From Paenibacillus sp. RC334 (GTDB taxonomy: Bacteria; Bacillota; Bacilli; Paenibacillales; Paenibacillaceae): a stretch of DNA of 64,000 nt. The position numbers and the translations under genes are program-made. The notes under the pieces were generated by a model. It searched no databases and was not told the DNA's origin. It worked only from the letters and a program-made list of their open reading frames with translations. This document shows, in pieces, positions 8,936 to 17,980 of this stretch; position 1 is the first letter of the stretch; the number at the start of each line of letters is the position of its first letter. The stretch covers positions 2,232,001 to 2,296,000 of the forward strand of contig NZ_CP125370.1 of the NCBI RefSeq assembly GCF_030034735.1, written 5' to 3'.

Positions 8936-10216
8936 GTGGAGCACATACCTTATGAGCATTTGCAGGAAACGCTGTACTATGAAGTGATGGATAACGGATT
9001 ACACGTTTATGTGTTGCCCAAACCGGGCTTTCAGAAGACATACGCAACATTTTCGACCAAATACGGCTCAGTCGATAATCATTTTCGTGTGGAAGGTCAG
9101 CAGCCGGTTAAGGTTCCGGATGGCATCGCCCATTTTTTGGAGCATAAAATGTTTGAAGAGCCTCAAGGTGATATTTTCGCTACTTTTTCCTCCAATGGGG
9201 CATCGGCCAATGCATTTACGAGCTTTGATCAAACGGTATATTTATTTTCCGCAACCGAGCATATTCAGGAGAATTTGACCACATTGGTCAATTTTGTACA
9301 GCACCCTTACTTTACAGATGAAAATGTGGAGAAGGAAAAAGGCATTATCGGTCAGGAAATCAATATGTATGAGGATAATCCGGACTGGCGGAGTTACTTT
9401 GGCCTGATCGAAGCGCTATACAAGGTCCATCCGGTGCATATTGATATTGCGGGTACCGTTCAATCCATCAGCACGATTACGAAAGAAACGCTGTATAGCT
9501 GTTATGAGGCTTTTTACCACCCGAGCAATATGATTCTTTTTGTGGTAGGAGGAGTGGACCCGACGGAAGTAATAGAACTGGTGCGTAACAATCAGGCGAA
9601 AAAGGATTACAAGCCTCAAGGAGAGATTGAGCGTATTTTTGACGAAGAGCCTGCTACTGTGGCAGAGAAGCGTCGTGAGGTAAAGCTGGCGGTTTCTCTC
9701 CCTAAGCTGTTGTTCGGATTCAAGGAAGCCAAGGTAGGTCTCACGGGTGAGAAACTGCTTCGTCATGATCTGGAAACCAAGTTGATGCTTGATCTTTTGT
9801 TTGGCTCCAGTACGCAGCTGTATCAAAAGCTCTACGATGAGGACCTCATTTCAGATAGCTTCGGCCATGAGTACAACAGTACACCGCAGTATGCGTTCTC
9901 TGCTATCGGTGGAGATACAAAGGACCCGGATGGGCTGTTGGCGCGGATACGTGAAGAGGTGGGGTCCATTCAAAAACAGGGCTTCAAGGCAGAACATTTT
10001 GAACGGGCACGTAAAAAGAAAATCGGCGGTTACCTGCGTATGCTCAATTCGCCCGAAAATATAGCGCATGAGTTTACGAGACATCGCTTCCGGGACGGCG
10101 ATTTTTTCCAATTGCTTCCGGTCTATGAAAGTATTACACTTGAGGATGTTAACCGTCGTCTGAAGGATCATATTCAGTGGGATCAGATGGGCATATCGCT
10201 GGTGGTGAGTCCGTAA
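8936..10216 (+). CDS. ymfH: M16-family zinc peptidase YmfH
   Basis: This 426-aa M16 peptidase carries the inverted zinc motif HFLEH at residues 66-70, followed by the typical EPQGDIFATFSSNGASANAFT region. The gene starts with GTG 8936 behind AAGGGGGAA. It follows ymfF by 3 nt and its TAA stop overlaps the ATG of the next gene, so ymfF, ymfH and ymfI form one translationally coupled unit. YmfF plus YmfH would give a catalytic/non-catalytic M16 heterodimer (inferred). Its cellular substrate is not known. Confidence 0.88.
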   Translation: MEHIPYEHLQETLYYEVMDNGLHVYVLPKPGFQKTYATFSTKYGSVDNHFRVEGQQPVKVPDGIAHFLEHKMFEEPQGDIFATFSSNGASANAFTSFDQTVYLFSATEHIQENLTTLVNFVQHPYFTDENVEKEKGIIGQEINMYEDNPDWRSYFGLIEALYKVHPVHIDIAGTVQSISTITKETLYSCYEAFYHPSNMILFVVGGVDPTEVIELVRNNQAKKDYKPQGEIERIFDEEPATVAEKRREVKLAVSLPKLLFGFKEAKVGLTGEKLLRHDLETKLMLDLLFGSSTQLYQKLYDEDLISDSFGHEYNSTPQYAFSAIGGDTKDPDGLLARIREEVGSIQKQGFKAEHFERARKKKIGGYLRMLNSPENIAHEFTRHRFRDGDFFQLLPVYESITLEDVNRRLKDHIQWDQMGISLVVSP

Positions 10217-11004
10217 TGTCCAGGGAGAGGGAAACGATAACCACCAAGGATGGGGAATTAAAAGCCATTGGCGATACGACTGTGCTGATCACAGGAGCAA
10301 GCGGCGGGATTGGAGCGGCTATTGCGGAGCGTTTTGCGGCTGTTGGGATGAATGTGGTCATTCACTACATGAAGTCCCATGAAAAAGCGAATGAAGTTGC
10401 CCGCCGTTGTATGGCTTATTCAGGCAAGGTGATGACCGTCTCAGCGGACCTGCGGAGCAAGGAGCAGATTGAACGCATGCGTGAGAAGCTGGAGAATCAC
10501 GGAATGAAGCCAGATATTCTTGTGAATAACGCTGGATTATCTCATTACGGATTGCTGACGGATGTGTCGGAAGAGGAATGGGATGATGTGATGGCCGTCA
10601 ATGTGAAGGGAACCTTTCTGTGTACGCAGGTTTTTATGCCGCATATGATTTCCCAACGCTATGGCCGTATCGTGAATGTGTCTTCTGTATGGGGAATATG
10701 CGGCGCTTCGTGCGAGGTGCTGTATTCCACCACCAAAGGCGGGATCAACGCATTCACTAAAGCACTGGCTCAAGAAGTTGCACCTTCTGGAGTAACGGTA
10801 AATGCGGTAGCTCCGGGTGCAGTGGGTACGTCTATGCTGGATCATCTGGACGAAGGGGAAATTTCCAGTCTCGAAGAAGAAATTCCTGCCGGTCGATTGG
10901 CTCGGCCTGATGAAATTTCATCACTGGTTTATTTTCTGGCGCTTCCTGAATCCGGTTATATTAACGGGCAGGTCATTAGTCCTAACGGAGGATGGGTGAC
11001 TTGA
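10216..11004 (+). CDS. ymfI: Short-chain dehydrogenase/reductase YmfI
   Basis: This 262-aa SDR probably uses NADP(H). It has the nucleotide motif TGASGGIG (around residue 27), NNAG, and the catalytic YxxxK (Tyr 170, Lys 174) in LYSTTKGG. It resembles 3-oxoacyl-ACP reductases. The true start is taken as ATG 10216, which overlaps the ymfH stop (TAATG); an upstream in-frame start at 10177 would run 40 bases into ymfH. The substrate is unassigned. In Bacilli the gene is conserved in the ymf cluster. Confidence 0.85.
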   Translation: MSRERETITTKDGELKAIGDTTVLITGASGGIGAAIAERFAAVGMNVVIHYMKSHEKANEVARRCMAYSGKVMTVSADLRSKEQIERMREKLENHGMKPDILVNNAGLSHYGLLTDVSEEEWDDVMAVNVKGTFLCTQVFMPHMISQRYGRIVNVSSVWGICGASCEVLYSTTKGGINAFTKALAQEVAPSGVTVNAVAPGAVGTSMLDHLDEGEISSLEEEIPAGRLARPDEISSLVYFLALPESGYINGQVISPNGGWVT

Positions 11005-11109
11005 CGAGAAGTACAGCGTTTGGAGGAAACCACCAGTATAGAGAGCACCTGAGAAGAACATATTATAACTGTTGATTTTAAATCTGAATCATCTAAGGAG
11101 GATTTAAGT

Positions 11110-11364
11110 ATGTCAACAGTTGTTCAGAATTTCGATACCTGGAAGAAGTTCCTTGGTCAGCGTGTGGAACAGGCGGAGAAGCTTGGAATCAGCCAGGATA
11201 CCATTTCAGAGCTTGCTTATGAAATCGGTGATTTTCTGGATGAGAAGGTCGATCCGGCCAACCACTCCAACCGCGCACTGAAAGAACTGTGGGGAGTTGC
11301 CGATGAGGACGAGCGTCACACTATCGCCCGGCTGATGGTCAAATTAGCCAAAAGCAACGCATAA
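11110..11364 (+). CDS. ymfJ: DUF3243 protein YmfJ
   Basis: This 84-aa acidic helical protein matches the DUF3243 family: an N-terminal W-K-FLGQRVEQAEKLG segment, DFLDEKVDPANHSNR, then LKELW and DEDERHTIARLMVKL. It has TAAGGAGGA at a good distance from ATG 11110 and a terminator after it. In B. subtilis ymfJ lies between ymfI and ymfK, as here. No function is established. Confidence 0.85.
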   Translation: MSTVVQNFDTWKKFLGQRVEQAEKLGISQDTISELAYEIGDFLDEKVDPANHSNRALKELWGVADEDERHTIARLMVKLAKSNA

Positions 11365-11378
11365 GCAGGAACCAACAT

Positions 11379-11405
11379 GAAAAGCTCCCTTTTGGGGGCT
11401 TTTCT
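11379..11405 (+). terminator. Terminator after ymfJ
   Basis: GAAAAGCTCCC pairs with GGGGGCTTTTC around a short T loop, then TG; the U-tract is inside the stem arm. Confidence 0.6.
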
Positions 11406-11521
11406 GTAATGGTTACAGAGCTGTTCTTGTAATTCCTTTGTAATTTATATATCATAAACGTGATCGAGGCTTATGCAATTGTGTTGAATACAAGAAGCCT
11501 TTGTGGTCTCAATAATTGATT

Positions 11522-11551
11522 TTGTCGATTGGTGTTATTTTATGATACAAT
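11522..11551 (+). promoter_or_regulatory. Putative promoter of ymfK
   Basis: TTGTCG (11522-11527), 18-nt spacer, TACAAT (11546-11551), about 52 nt upstream of the ymfK GTG. An overlapping TATGAT offers an alternative -10. Confidence 0.4.
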
Positions 11552-11603
11552 AAGGCTTTGATTTGGAAATGTTGACGGTTTTGAATGTGAATGAGGTGCT
11601 AAT

Positions 11604-12377
11604 GTGACGGAAGAATTGAAACAGTGGTACATGGAGTACAAGATACATAAAAATCGTCCCGGATTGCTGGGAGACATTGCTTCCATGCTTGGTATTCTGG
11701 GGGTTAATATACTGACGATCAACGGTGTTGAAGGCGAAAGACGGGGGATGTTGCTGGAAACGGACGATGACGAGAAGATACGCATTCTCGGAGATACTTT
11801 AAAAAAGGCCAGCAATATTACAGTTACCGCCTTACGCGCTCCAAGGCTGGTCGATATATTGGCAGTAAGGCACGGACGTTACATTGATCGGGATTCGGAT
11901 GACCGCAAAACATTCCGCTTTACACGCGACGAGCTTGGGTTACTGGTCGATTTTTTGGGTGAAGTATTAAAGAGGGATGGAAATCAGGTGATTGGACTTC
12001 GCGGAATGCCTCGTGTGGGAAAAACCGAATCCATCATTGCCAGCAGCGTATGCGCCATGAAGCGCTGGACTTTTGTGTCTTCAACGTTATTACGGCAGAC
12101 GGTGCGCAGTCAGCTCTCCGAAGAGGAAATGAACCCTAACAATGTATTTATTATTGACGGCATTGTGAGTACAATTCGGTCAAATGAAAGACATTATCAC
12201 CTGCTTCAGGAAATAATGAGCATGCCGAGTACGAAGGTTATTGAGCATCCTGACGTTTTTGTACGTGAATCGGGATACAGCTTCGACGATTTCAATTTCA
12301 TTATTGAACTTCGCAATAATCCGGCTGAGGAAATTATTTATGATACCTTTACAGCCAGTTATACAGAAGATCTTTAA
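11604..12377 (+). CDS. ymfK: DUF3388 protein YmfK (ACT-like plus P-loop)
   Basis: The 257-aa protein begins with an ACT-like region (HKNRPGLLGDIASMLG, typical of ligand-sensing domains) at residues ~13-75. A P-loop with GMPRVGKTES follows near residue 138, and a probable Walker B is at NNVFIIDGI. This matches the DUF3388 family of Bacilli (YmfK). The start is GTG 11604; an ATG two bases earlier is followed at once by a stop. It precedes rodZ by 30 nt, so co-transcription is likely. The function is unknown; a small-molecule-sensing ATPase is an inference from the two domains. Confidence 0.82.
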   Translation: MTEELKQWYMEYKIHKNRPGLLGDIASMLGILGVNILTINGVEGERRGMLLETDDDEKIRILGDTLKKASNITVTALRAPRLVDILAVRHGRYIDRDSDDRKTFRFTRDELGLLVDFLGEVLKRDGNQVIGLRGMPRVGKTESIIASSVCAMKRWTFVSSTLLRQTVRSQLSEEEMNPNNVFIIDGIVSTIRSNERHYHLLQEIMSMPSTKVIEHPDVFVRESGYSFDDFNFIIELRNNPAEEIIYDTFTASYTEDL

Positions 12378-12407
12378 ATAAGCGTAATTATACAAGGAGA
12401 TGATGAC

Positions 12408-13529
12408 ATGTCAGAACTGGGTCAGCAATTAAAGGAGGCCCGGCTGCAAAAAGGATTGAGCCTTGACGATGTTCAGGAAATGACGAAGATACGCAAACGT
12501 TATCTGGAAGCCATTGAGACGGGCGATTACAAAGTGCTGCCGGGAAGCTTTTATGTCAGAGCTTTTATTAAAACTTACGCTGAAACGGTCGGTTTAAACC
12601 CCGACGAGATTCTGGAAGGACATAAAAGCAATGTACCTGAACCAGAGCCGGAAGCTGTCATGGAGCCTGTGACACAGAAACGCTCCAGCCGTCCGGCTAC
12701 GATTGGGAATCTCAAATGGTTGCCGACAGCTTTAATGTGGCTTTTTCTGGTTCTCATTGTTGGGGTTATTTATGCATATTGGGTGAGTAACAATCATACA
12801 GCTCCAAAAACAGCCGAGAATACAACGCCGATTACGACACCGAGTACGTCCATTCCTAACAGCACCAAGGAGGGAACTACGACACCACCGCAAAATACGA
12901 CGACAACCCCTCCTCAGGAAAGCGCTCAGACAACAACGCCGAATAACGGTCAGACGGCAGCTCCAAATGGTGGCGGCGGACAAACCACTCCTGATGCTGG
13001 GCAAACGGGGCAAACCCAACCACCGGAAGGAACAGGTACAGGAACGGATATGACCACTCCTGACAGTAGCCAGCAGCCGAGTACCACTACGCCGCAACAA
13101 GGTGTAACCGTGGCTCAGGATGGCAAGCAAGGCAAAACGACGATTTTCAAAGTTTCCAGTGCAACCGGAGCTACAGTCAAGGTGGATATTAAGGCAACGG
13201 GGGAAAGCTGGCTTGAGGTGTACAAGGGGCAAAACTCACGTGGTGAAAAGCTGAGTTATGGCATGACCAAAAGTGGAGATTCCGTGTCCTTTGACATCGG
13301 TCCGGAAGGCTTGTATATCAAATCAGGACGTTCTTCTGCCACGGATATTTCCGTAGCAGGTCAACCGATAACTGATAATAAATCGACGACTCGTGTTTTG
13401 ATACAGCAAGGAGAAGCTTCCTCGACCGGAACGAGTGCCGGGGTGAGTGGTACTACTACGGATTCGACTACTGGCAGTACGGATTCAACACAGAGCGGTA
13501 CAGATTCTTCAACTACTGGCGGTGAATAA
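12408..13529 (+). CDS. rodZ: Cell-shape protein RodZ
   Basis: The 373-aa bitopic protein has an N-terminal HTH_25 domain (residues ~1-75, GQQLKEARLQKGLSL), which binds MreB in the known family. A single membrane segment follows at ~106-127 (LPTALMWLFLVLIVGVIY). Next comes a long Thr/Pro/Gln/Gly-rich extracellular linker and a DUF4115 domain (~235-330, with SWLEVYKGQNSRGE), and the protein ends in a Ser/Thr/Gly tail. RBS AAGGAGATGATG is upstream of ATG 12408. It links the MreB cytoskeleton to wall elongation. Position before pgsA fits B. subtilis ymfM. The low-complexity linker is longer than in most homologues. Confidence 0.9.
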   Translation: MSELGQQLKEARLQKGLSLDDVQEMTKIRKRYLEAIETGDYKVLPGSFYVRAFIKTYAETVGLNPDEILEGHKSNVPEPEPEAVMEPVTQKRSSRPATIGNLKWLPTALMWLFLVLIVGVIYAYWVSNNHTAPKTAENTTPITTPSTSIPNSTKEGTTTPPQNTTTTPPQESAQTTTPNNGQTAAPNGGGGQTTPDAGQTGQTQPPEGTGTGTDMTTPDSSQQPSTTTPQQGVTVAQDGKQGKTTIFKVSSATGATVKVDIKATGESWLEVYKGQNSRGEKLSYGMTKSGDSVSFDIGPEGLYIKSGRSSATDISVAGQPITDNKSTTRVLIQQGEASSTGTSAGVSGTTTDSTTGSTDSTQSGTDSSTTGGE

Positions 13530-13610
13530 ACCCTCTATTGCGCGGAAATACTAATGACTGTAATTCATGGGAAGCCCATTTCATTTTCCGCAAAGTGAGG
13601 TGTATACATT

Positions 13611-13775
13611 ATGACTGTCAGCTGGATTGTGACAGGGCTTGGTATAATTGTCAGCCTGCTTGGCTATTATCTGACCCCAAGTGCATGGGGCTATGGCATA
13701 CTGGGCTTTGGTCTTGCTCACATTGTGCTGGGACTTCTGGATATGTTCCGGAATCCGACCCGCAGCCACAGTTAG
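13611..13775 (+). CDS. Small two-helix membrane protein
   Basis: This short gene encodes 54 aa, from ATG 13611 to TAG 13773-13775, with GTGAGGTG about 10 nt upstream. It has two hydrophobic stretches (WIVTGLGIIVSLLGYYL and GILGFGLAHIVLGLLDMF) split by a Pro-Ser-Ala-Trp turn, and a basic tail (RNPTRSHS), so it is probably a hairpin in the membrane. It follows rodZ and is closed by its own terminator. A longer open frame in another phase covers the same bases but has no comparable start. I do not recognise the family. It could be an accessory of the RodZ/MreB complex by position only. Confidence 0.7.
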   Translation: MTVSWIVTGLGIIVSLLGYYLTPSAWGYGILGFGLAHIVLGLLDMFRNPTRSHS

Positions 13776-13798
13776 ATATGTTGACCGTGGAATGAAAT

Positions 13799-13837
13799 AA
13801 AGGCGTTTTTGTCATTAACTGGCAAGAGCGCCTTTTT
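13799..13837 (+). terminator. Terminator after the small membrane protein
   Basis: AAGGCG (13800-13805) pairs with CGCCTT (13829-13834) and is followed by TTT. Confidence 0.65.
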
Positions 13838-13918
13838 AGTGATCGGATTATTGGATTTTTGTAAATGACTAGCCTATAATTAGTTATTGAACTTTGTTGT
13901 GGAAAGGAAAGTGAAACG

Positions 13919-14410
13919 ATGGCTTCAGAAAATTCATTTGATATCGTCTCCAAAATGGATATGCAGGAATTGACCAATGCGGTTCATCAGACGGAGCGTG
14001 AAATTGAAACACGGTTTGATTTTAAGGGGAGCAAAAGCAGCCTTAAGCTTGAAAAGGAAGCTCTTACAATTGCATCGGAGGACGAATACAAGCTCAACGC
14101 GGTAATTGATATTTTGCAATCTAAAATGGCCAAGCGTGGTTTATCCCTTAAAAACGTAGAATACGGGAAGCTGGAGCCAGCGTCTTTGGGTTCAGTACGC
14201 CAGCGTCTTGCTCTCAAGCAGGGAATTGATCAGGATAATGCCAAAAAAATTAACATTCTTATCCGGGACTCCAAGCTGAAAGTTAAAAGTCAGATTCAAG
14301 GTGATCAGATCCGCGTGACCGGAAAAAACAGGGATGATTTACAAGCAGTCATTCAGTTATTGCGCAAAGCTGATCTACCATTGGAACTTCAATTTACGAA
14401 TATGAAATAA
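13919..14410 (+). CDS. yajQ: YajQ-family nucleotide-binding protein
   Basis: This 163-aa protein is a full-length DUF520/YajQ member: it opens with ENSFDIVSKMDMQEL, has ETRFDFKGSKS and KINILIRDSKLKVKSQIQG, and ends with ELQFTNMK. It folds into two ferredoxin-like domains. Known: some homologues bind cyclic di-GMP and others bind RNA or nucleotides; the ligand here is unknown. RBS GGAAAGGAAA precedes ATG 13919. It is flanked by a terminator on the left and the pgsA promoter on the right, so it is probably monocistronic. Confidence 0.9.
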   Translation: MASENSFDIVSKMDMQELTNAVHQTEREIETRFDFKGSKSSLKLEKEALTIASEDEYKLNAVIDILQSKMAKRGLSLKNVEYGKLEPASLGSVRQRLALKQGIDQDNAKKINILIRDSKLKVKSQIQGDQIRVTGKNRDDLQAVIQLLRKADLPLELQFTNMK

Positions 14411-14470
14411 AGCCGTTTTCCCTCATGCAGATTGTAAGAAAAAATGATGCTTGATGCGCGGCAGGTTATT

Positions 14471-14499
14471 TTGACATGCGTTTTGCACCATATTATACT
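14471..14499 (+). promoter_or_regulatory. Sigma-A promoter of pgsA
   Basis: TTGACA (14471-14476), 17-nt spacer, TATACT (14494-14499): near-consensus. It leaves a ~110-nt 5' UTR before the pgsA GTG. Confidence 0.75.
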
Positions 14500-14618
14500 T
14501 GTAACGAAAATGCAGATGATCAGGTGTATAGCGGTAGTCAAAACGATTTACATAGGATTGAATCCAATCCGAAAACTGCCATTTTTAATCAAGTACGATA
14601 ATCAGGGGAGAGTGTGTT

Positions 14619-15206
14619 GTGAATTTACCCAACAGAATTACAATAACGCGGATTTGCCTCATCCCGGTGATGATGCTGGCCTTGCTGGTGGATTTTGATT
14701 TCTATCCGCCGCCGATTGAGATCGGAGCTTTCGAGCTGCCGTATAATCAGTTGATGGCGGCTATCATTTTCCTCATAGCCGCCAGCACGGATGGTCTTGA
14801 CGGATACTTGGCCCGTAAAAATAACATGGTCACCAACTTGGGGAAATTACTGGACCCTCTTGCGGATAAGCTTCTGGTAACTGCTATTTTGGTTTCTTTG
14901 GTGGAAATGGGCAAGATTGATTCGTGGATTGTTGTTGTCATTGTTAGCCGTGAGTTTGCGGTTACTGGTCTGCGTCAGATTGCTTTATTGGATGGCTCTG
15001 TGGTCGCTGCAAGCAACTGGGGCAAATTAAAGACCATCATCCAGATCGTTGCCATTGTAGCGTTGCTCATTAATAATTTTCCGTTTGTCTTTCTGGGTAT
15101 TCCGTTTGATTTAATAACGATATGGGCGGCTGCGTTTATTACTATTTACTCGGGAATTGACTATTTTGTAAAGAACAGCCATTTACTTCGCTCCTCCAAG
15201 GTTTAA
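14619..15206 (+). CDS. pgsA: CDP-diacylglycerol-glycerol-3-phosphate 3-phosphatidyltransferase
   Basis: This 195-aa integral membrane enzyme makes phosphatidylglycerol phosphate from CDP-diacylglycerol and glycerol-3-phosphate. The CDP-alcohol phosphotransferase motif is complete: DGLDGYLAR followed by GKLLDPLADK, giving all the metal-binding Asp residues. There are about five membrane segments. The start is GTG 14619 with AGGGGAG eight nt upstream. In the sequence before the start, a long open frame in another phase lacks an RBS. The gene lies upstream of cinA-recA as in Bacillus. Confidence 0.95.
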   Translation: MNLPNRITITRICLIPVMMLALLVDFDFYPPPIEIGAFELPYNQLMAAIIFLIAASTDGLDGYLARKNNMVTNLGKLLDPLADKLLVTAILVSLVEMGKIDSWIVVVIVSREFAVTGLRQIALLDGSVVAASNWGKLKTIIQIVAIVALLINNFPFVFLGIPFDLITIWAAAFITIYSGIDYFVKNSHLLRSSKV

Positions 15207-15301
15207 CAGGATAAGTTTCATGGGAACAGCGATAGGGAGTTTGCTTATTGCTGTTTCTTTGCATAATTCCCACAACATTCGCTCTACAGGAGGCAGAAAC
15301 G

Positions 15302-16570
15302 ATGAAAGCTGAAATCATCGCAGTAGGAACTGAATTATTGCTCGGACAAATTGTGAATACAAATGCCCAATATTTGTCACAAGAGTTGGCTACGGTTGGG
15401 ATTGATGTATATTTTCAGACGGTTGTTGGCGATAACATGGATCGACTTCAGGAAGCGGTACGTCTGGCTCAGAAGCGTGCGGATATTATTTTGTTCTCCG
15501 GTGGTCTGGGACCGACTCAGGATGATTTGACGAAAGATGCAATCGCCGCTGTGCTGGGGCGTAAATTACATATAGACCGTCTCGCTATGGATAAGCTGGA
15601 ACAGTTTTTCCATAATCGCGGGGTGGAAATGACCGAAAATAATCGGCGTCAGGCGCTTTCCATTGAAGGGGCTACTCCTCTTGAAAATGAGACAGGTCTG
15701 GCTGTGGGCGATGCGATTGCACAGGATGGTAAATATTATGTAGTTTTGCCTGGACCGCCGAAGGAACTCAAACCGATGTTTGAGAATCAGGCGAAACCTT
15801 GGTTGCTCCAGCAAGCACTGAGTGGTGAGGAACTGCCGATTTATTCGAAAATGCTAAAGTTTGCAGGAATCGGCGAGTCAGCTCTCGAAACCCGCTTATT
15901 GGATCTGATAAAATCACAGACAGACCCGACCATTGCTCCTTATGCCAAGGAGGGAGAGGTCACAATCCGTATATCCACCAAGGCGGCCAGCGAGAGCGAG
16001 GCACTGGTCAAGCTGGGGGCTACGGAAGCAGAAATTCAGCAGCGTCTTTCGGAATACATGTATGCGAGCGAGGACGTCACGCTGGAGAAGGTTATTGTGG
16101 ATTTGATGTCCAATCGCGGACTGACTGTTAGCGCGGCAGAAAGCTGCACAGGTGGAATGCTGATGGAGCACATCACTTCCGTTCCGGGCAGCTCAGTTAT
16201 GTTTCAGGGCGGTATCGTGTGTTATTCCAATGAAATGAAGAAGAAGCTGCTCAACGTGCCTCATGATTATTTGGAGGGGGACAATGCGCCCGGCGCAGTA
16301 AGCGAGGAAGTAGCCCTTGTGCTTGCAGAGCAGGCGAGAATGGTCACGGACAGTGATTTCGGACTCTCGGTTACAGGTGTAGCTGGACCCGGATATTCTG
16401 AGCGGAAGCCGGTTGGTCTGGTTTATATCGGTATTGCTGAGCGTGATAAGGAGACTGAGGTATACGAGCTGAAGCTGAGCGGGAATCGTGAAGCGATTCG
16501 TCTGCGGTCTGTTAAAGCAATCCTGTACAGATTATGGCGCAGACTGGTGGAAAATGAGAAGCTCTCTTAA
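15302..16570 (+). CDS. cinA: CinA-like protein, nicotinamide-nucleotide amidase
   Basis: The 422-aa two-domain protein has an N-terminal MoCF-like domain (MKAEIIAVGTELLLGQ; FSGGLGPTQDDLT; a COG1058 ADP-ribose pyrophosphatase-type domain) and a C-terminal PncC amidase domain (AESCTGG, SVTGVAGPG) that deamidates nicotinamide mononucleotide in the known family. I chose ATG 15302, preceded by AGGAGG at ~15290, over an upstream ATG at 15248 with no site. In Firmicutes it precedes recA and is linked to competence regulons. A terminator separates it from recA here. Confidence 0.93.
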   Translation: MKAEIIAVGTELLLGQIVNTNAQYLSQELATVGIDVYFQTVVGDNMDRLQEAVRLAQKRADIILFSGGLGPTQDDLTKDAIAAVLGRKLHIDRLAMDKLEQFFHNRGVEMTENNRRQALSIEGATPLENETGLAVGDAIAQDGKYYVVLPGPPKELKPMFENQAKPWLLQQALSGEELPIYSKMLKFAGIGESALETRLLDLIKSQTDPTIAPYAKEGEVTIRISTKAASESEALVKLGATEAEIQQRLSEYMYASEDVTLEKVIVDLMSNRGLTVSAAESCTGGMLMEHITSVPGSSVMFQGGIVCYSNEMKKKLLNVPHDYLEGDNAPGAVSEEVALVLAEQARMVTDSDFGLSVTGVAGPGYSERKPVGLVYIGIAERDKETEVYELKLSGNREAIRLRSVKAILYRLWRRLVENEKLS

Positions 16571-16642
16571 TGATCTGTATCCGACGCGAGTTTTCATAGA
16601 GTTGTTTTAGGTAAACGATTAATGATATAATCATACTATCGG

Positions 16643-16684
16643 AAGAACCGTTGCAAAAGCCTTTTTGCCTGCGGTTCTTTTTTG
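16643..16684 (+). terminator. Terminator between cinA and recA
   Basis: AAGAACCG pairs with CGGTTCTT, with an inner GCAAAA/TTTTGC stem; TTTTT follows. Confidence 0.8.
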
Positions 16685-16734
16685 ATTTAAGAGACAGATG
16701 GAAGTATAGAAGAGAACTGTCTAAACAAAAAAAA

Positions 16735-16748
16735 CGAATGTATGTTCG
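16735..16748 (+). promoter_or_regulatory. LexA (SOS) operator of recA
   Basis: CGAATGTATGTTCG differs by one base from the Gram-positive SOS box CGAAC-N4-GTTCG. It lies 9 nt upstream of the recA -35 element. Confidence 0.8.
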
Positions 16749-16757
16749 AAAAAATGC

Positions 16758-16786
16758 TTGGCAAGCGTGTCAAAACAAGGTATTAT
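16758..16786 (+). promoter_or_regulatory. recA promoter
   Basis: TTGGCA (16758-16763), 17-nt spacer, TATTAT (16781-16786). The -35 itself coincides with an upstream in-frame TTG, which rules that codon out as a start. Confidence 0.75.
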
Positions 16787-16817
16787 TAAAGTACAAACAA
16801 CGAAGGATGTGAGTTTA

Positions 16818-17879
16818 TTGTCAGATCGTCGTGCTGCGCTGGATATGGCGCTCCGTCAAATAGAAAAGCAATTCGGTAAAGGTTCCATTATGAAGTTGGG
16901 TGAGTCCACCCACATGCAAGTGGAAACGATTCCCAGTGGTTCGATTGCTTTGGATATTGCGTTAGGAACGGGCGGCTTCCCGAGAGGCCGAATTATTGAA
17001 GTATATGGACCAGAATCATCTGGTAAAACAACAGTAGCTCTTCACGCTATAGCAGAGGTACAAAAAACAGGCGGACAAGCCGCTTTTATCGACGCCGAGC
17101 ATGCGCTTGATCCATCGTATGCCAGCAAGCTGGGTGTCAATATTGATGAGTTGTTGCTATCGCAGCCAGATACAGGAGAGCAAGCACTTGAGATTGCCGA
17201 AGCGCTTGTACGTAGTGGAGCGGTAGACATTGTTGTTGTTGACTCTGTAGCGGCACTTGTGCCAAAAGCGGAGATTGAAGGTGAAATGGGGGATTCCCAT
17301 GTTGGTCTTCAAGCCCGTTTAATGTCGCAGGCATTGCGTAAGCTGTCCGGTGCTATTAACAAGTCGAATACCATTGCTATCTTTATTAACCAATTACGTG
17401 AAAAAATAGGTGTTATGTTCGGTAACCCTGAAACTACACCAGGTGGACGTGCTCTGAAATTTTATTCTACAGTTCGTTTGGATGTCCGCCGCATTGAAAG
17501 CTTGAAAAGCGGTAATGACGTTGTAGGTAACCGCACACGTATTAAAGTGGTGAAGAACAAAGTCGCACCTCCTTTCCGTCAGGCGGAAGTGGACATTATG
17601 TACGGCGAAGGCATCTCCAAGGAAGGCAGTTTGATCGACATTGGTACGGAGTATGACATTGTCGATAAGAGCGGAGCCTGGTATTCCTATGAAGGTGAAC
17701 GACTAGGTCAGGGACGTGAAAATGCGAAGCAATTTTTGAAGGAAAATCCGAACATTGCTAGTACGATCGAACAAAAAATTCGGGTGGCCAGCAATTTGAT
17801 TACGACGGTAGCTCCGCCGACAGAAGAAGAGTTGGCACAGCAAGCCAAGGAAGAACAGGAATTGCTGGAGCTTGAATAA
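16818..17879 (+). CDS. recA: Recombinase RecA
   Basis: The 353-aa ATPase drives homologous recombination and LexA self-cleavage. Seen: the standard N-terminus [20 protein letters not shown], Walker [10 protein letters not shown] near residues 64-72, Walker [13 protein letters not shown], and the L2 region GNPETTPGG. The start is TTG 16818, with AAGGA/GTGAG sites upstream; the longer frame to 16758 starts inside the promoter. An SOS box and promoter lie just upstream, and a terminator with an 8-bp stem follows. The acidic C-tail ([18 protein letters not shown]) is typical. Confidence 0.97.
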   Translation: MSDRRAALDMALRQIEKQFGKGSIMKLGESTHMQVETIPSGSIALDIALGTGGFPRGRIIEVYGPESSGKTTVALHAIAEVQKTGGQAAFIDAEHALDPSYASKLGVNIDELLLSQPDTGEQALEIAEALVRSGAVDIVVVDSVAALVPKAEIEGEMGDSHVGLQARLMSQALRKLSGAINKSNTIAIFINQLREKIGVMFGNPETTPGGRALKFYSTVRLDVRRIESLKSGNDVVGNRTRIKVVKNKVAPPFRQAEVDIMYGEGISKEGSLIDIGTEYDIVDKSGAWYSYEGERLGQGRENAKQFLKENPNIASTIEQKIRVASNLITTVAPPTEEELAQQAKEEQELLELE

Positions 17880-17951
17880 AGCTTGGTGAATCCTGGTTCG
17901 TGAACTGGAGCCAGGGGTTATGGCACAGCCGTTTGAATAGCATGATTCTGA

Positions 17952-17980
17952 TGCCCTGCACAGTTGTGCAGGGTATTTTT
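17952..17980 (+). terminator. Terminator after recA
   Basis: CCCTGCAC (17954-17961) pairs with GTGCAGGG (17966-17973) around AGTT, then TATTTTT. Some read-through into recX is likely, since no clear recX promoter is seen. Confidence 0.8.

Noticed and set aside
13538..13795. 85-codon open frame after rodZ
   Set aside because: Out of phase with the better-supported 54-codon gene at 13611-13775, no RBS, and unusual composition rich in Cys and Trp.
14444..14698. 84-codon open frame before pgsA
   Set aside because: It covers the pgsA promoter and start, has no RBS and matches no family.
16758..16817. 20-codon N-terminal extension of RecA
   Set aside because: Its start codon is part of the -35 element; the TTG at 16818 has an RBS and gives the standard N-terminus.
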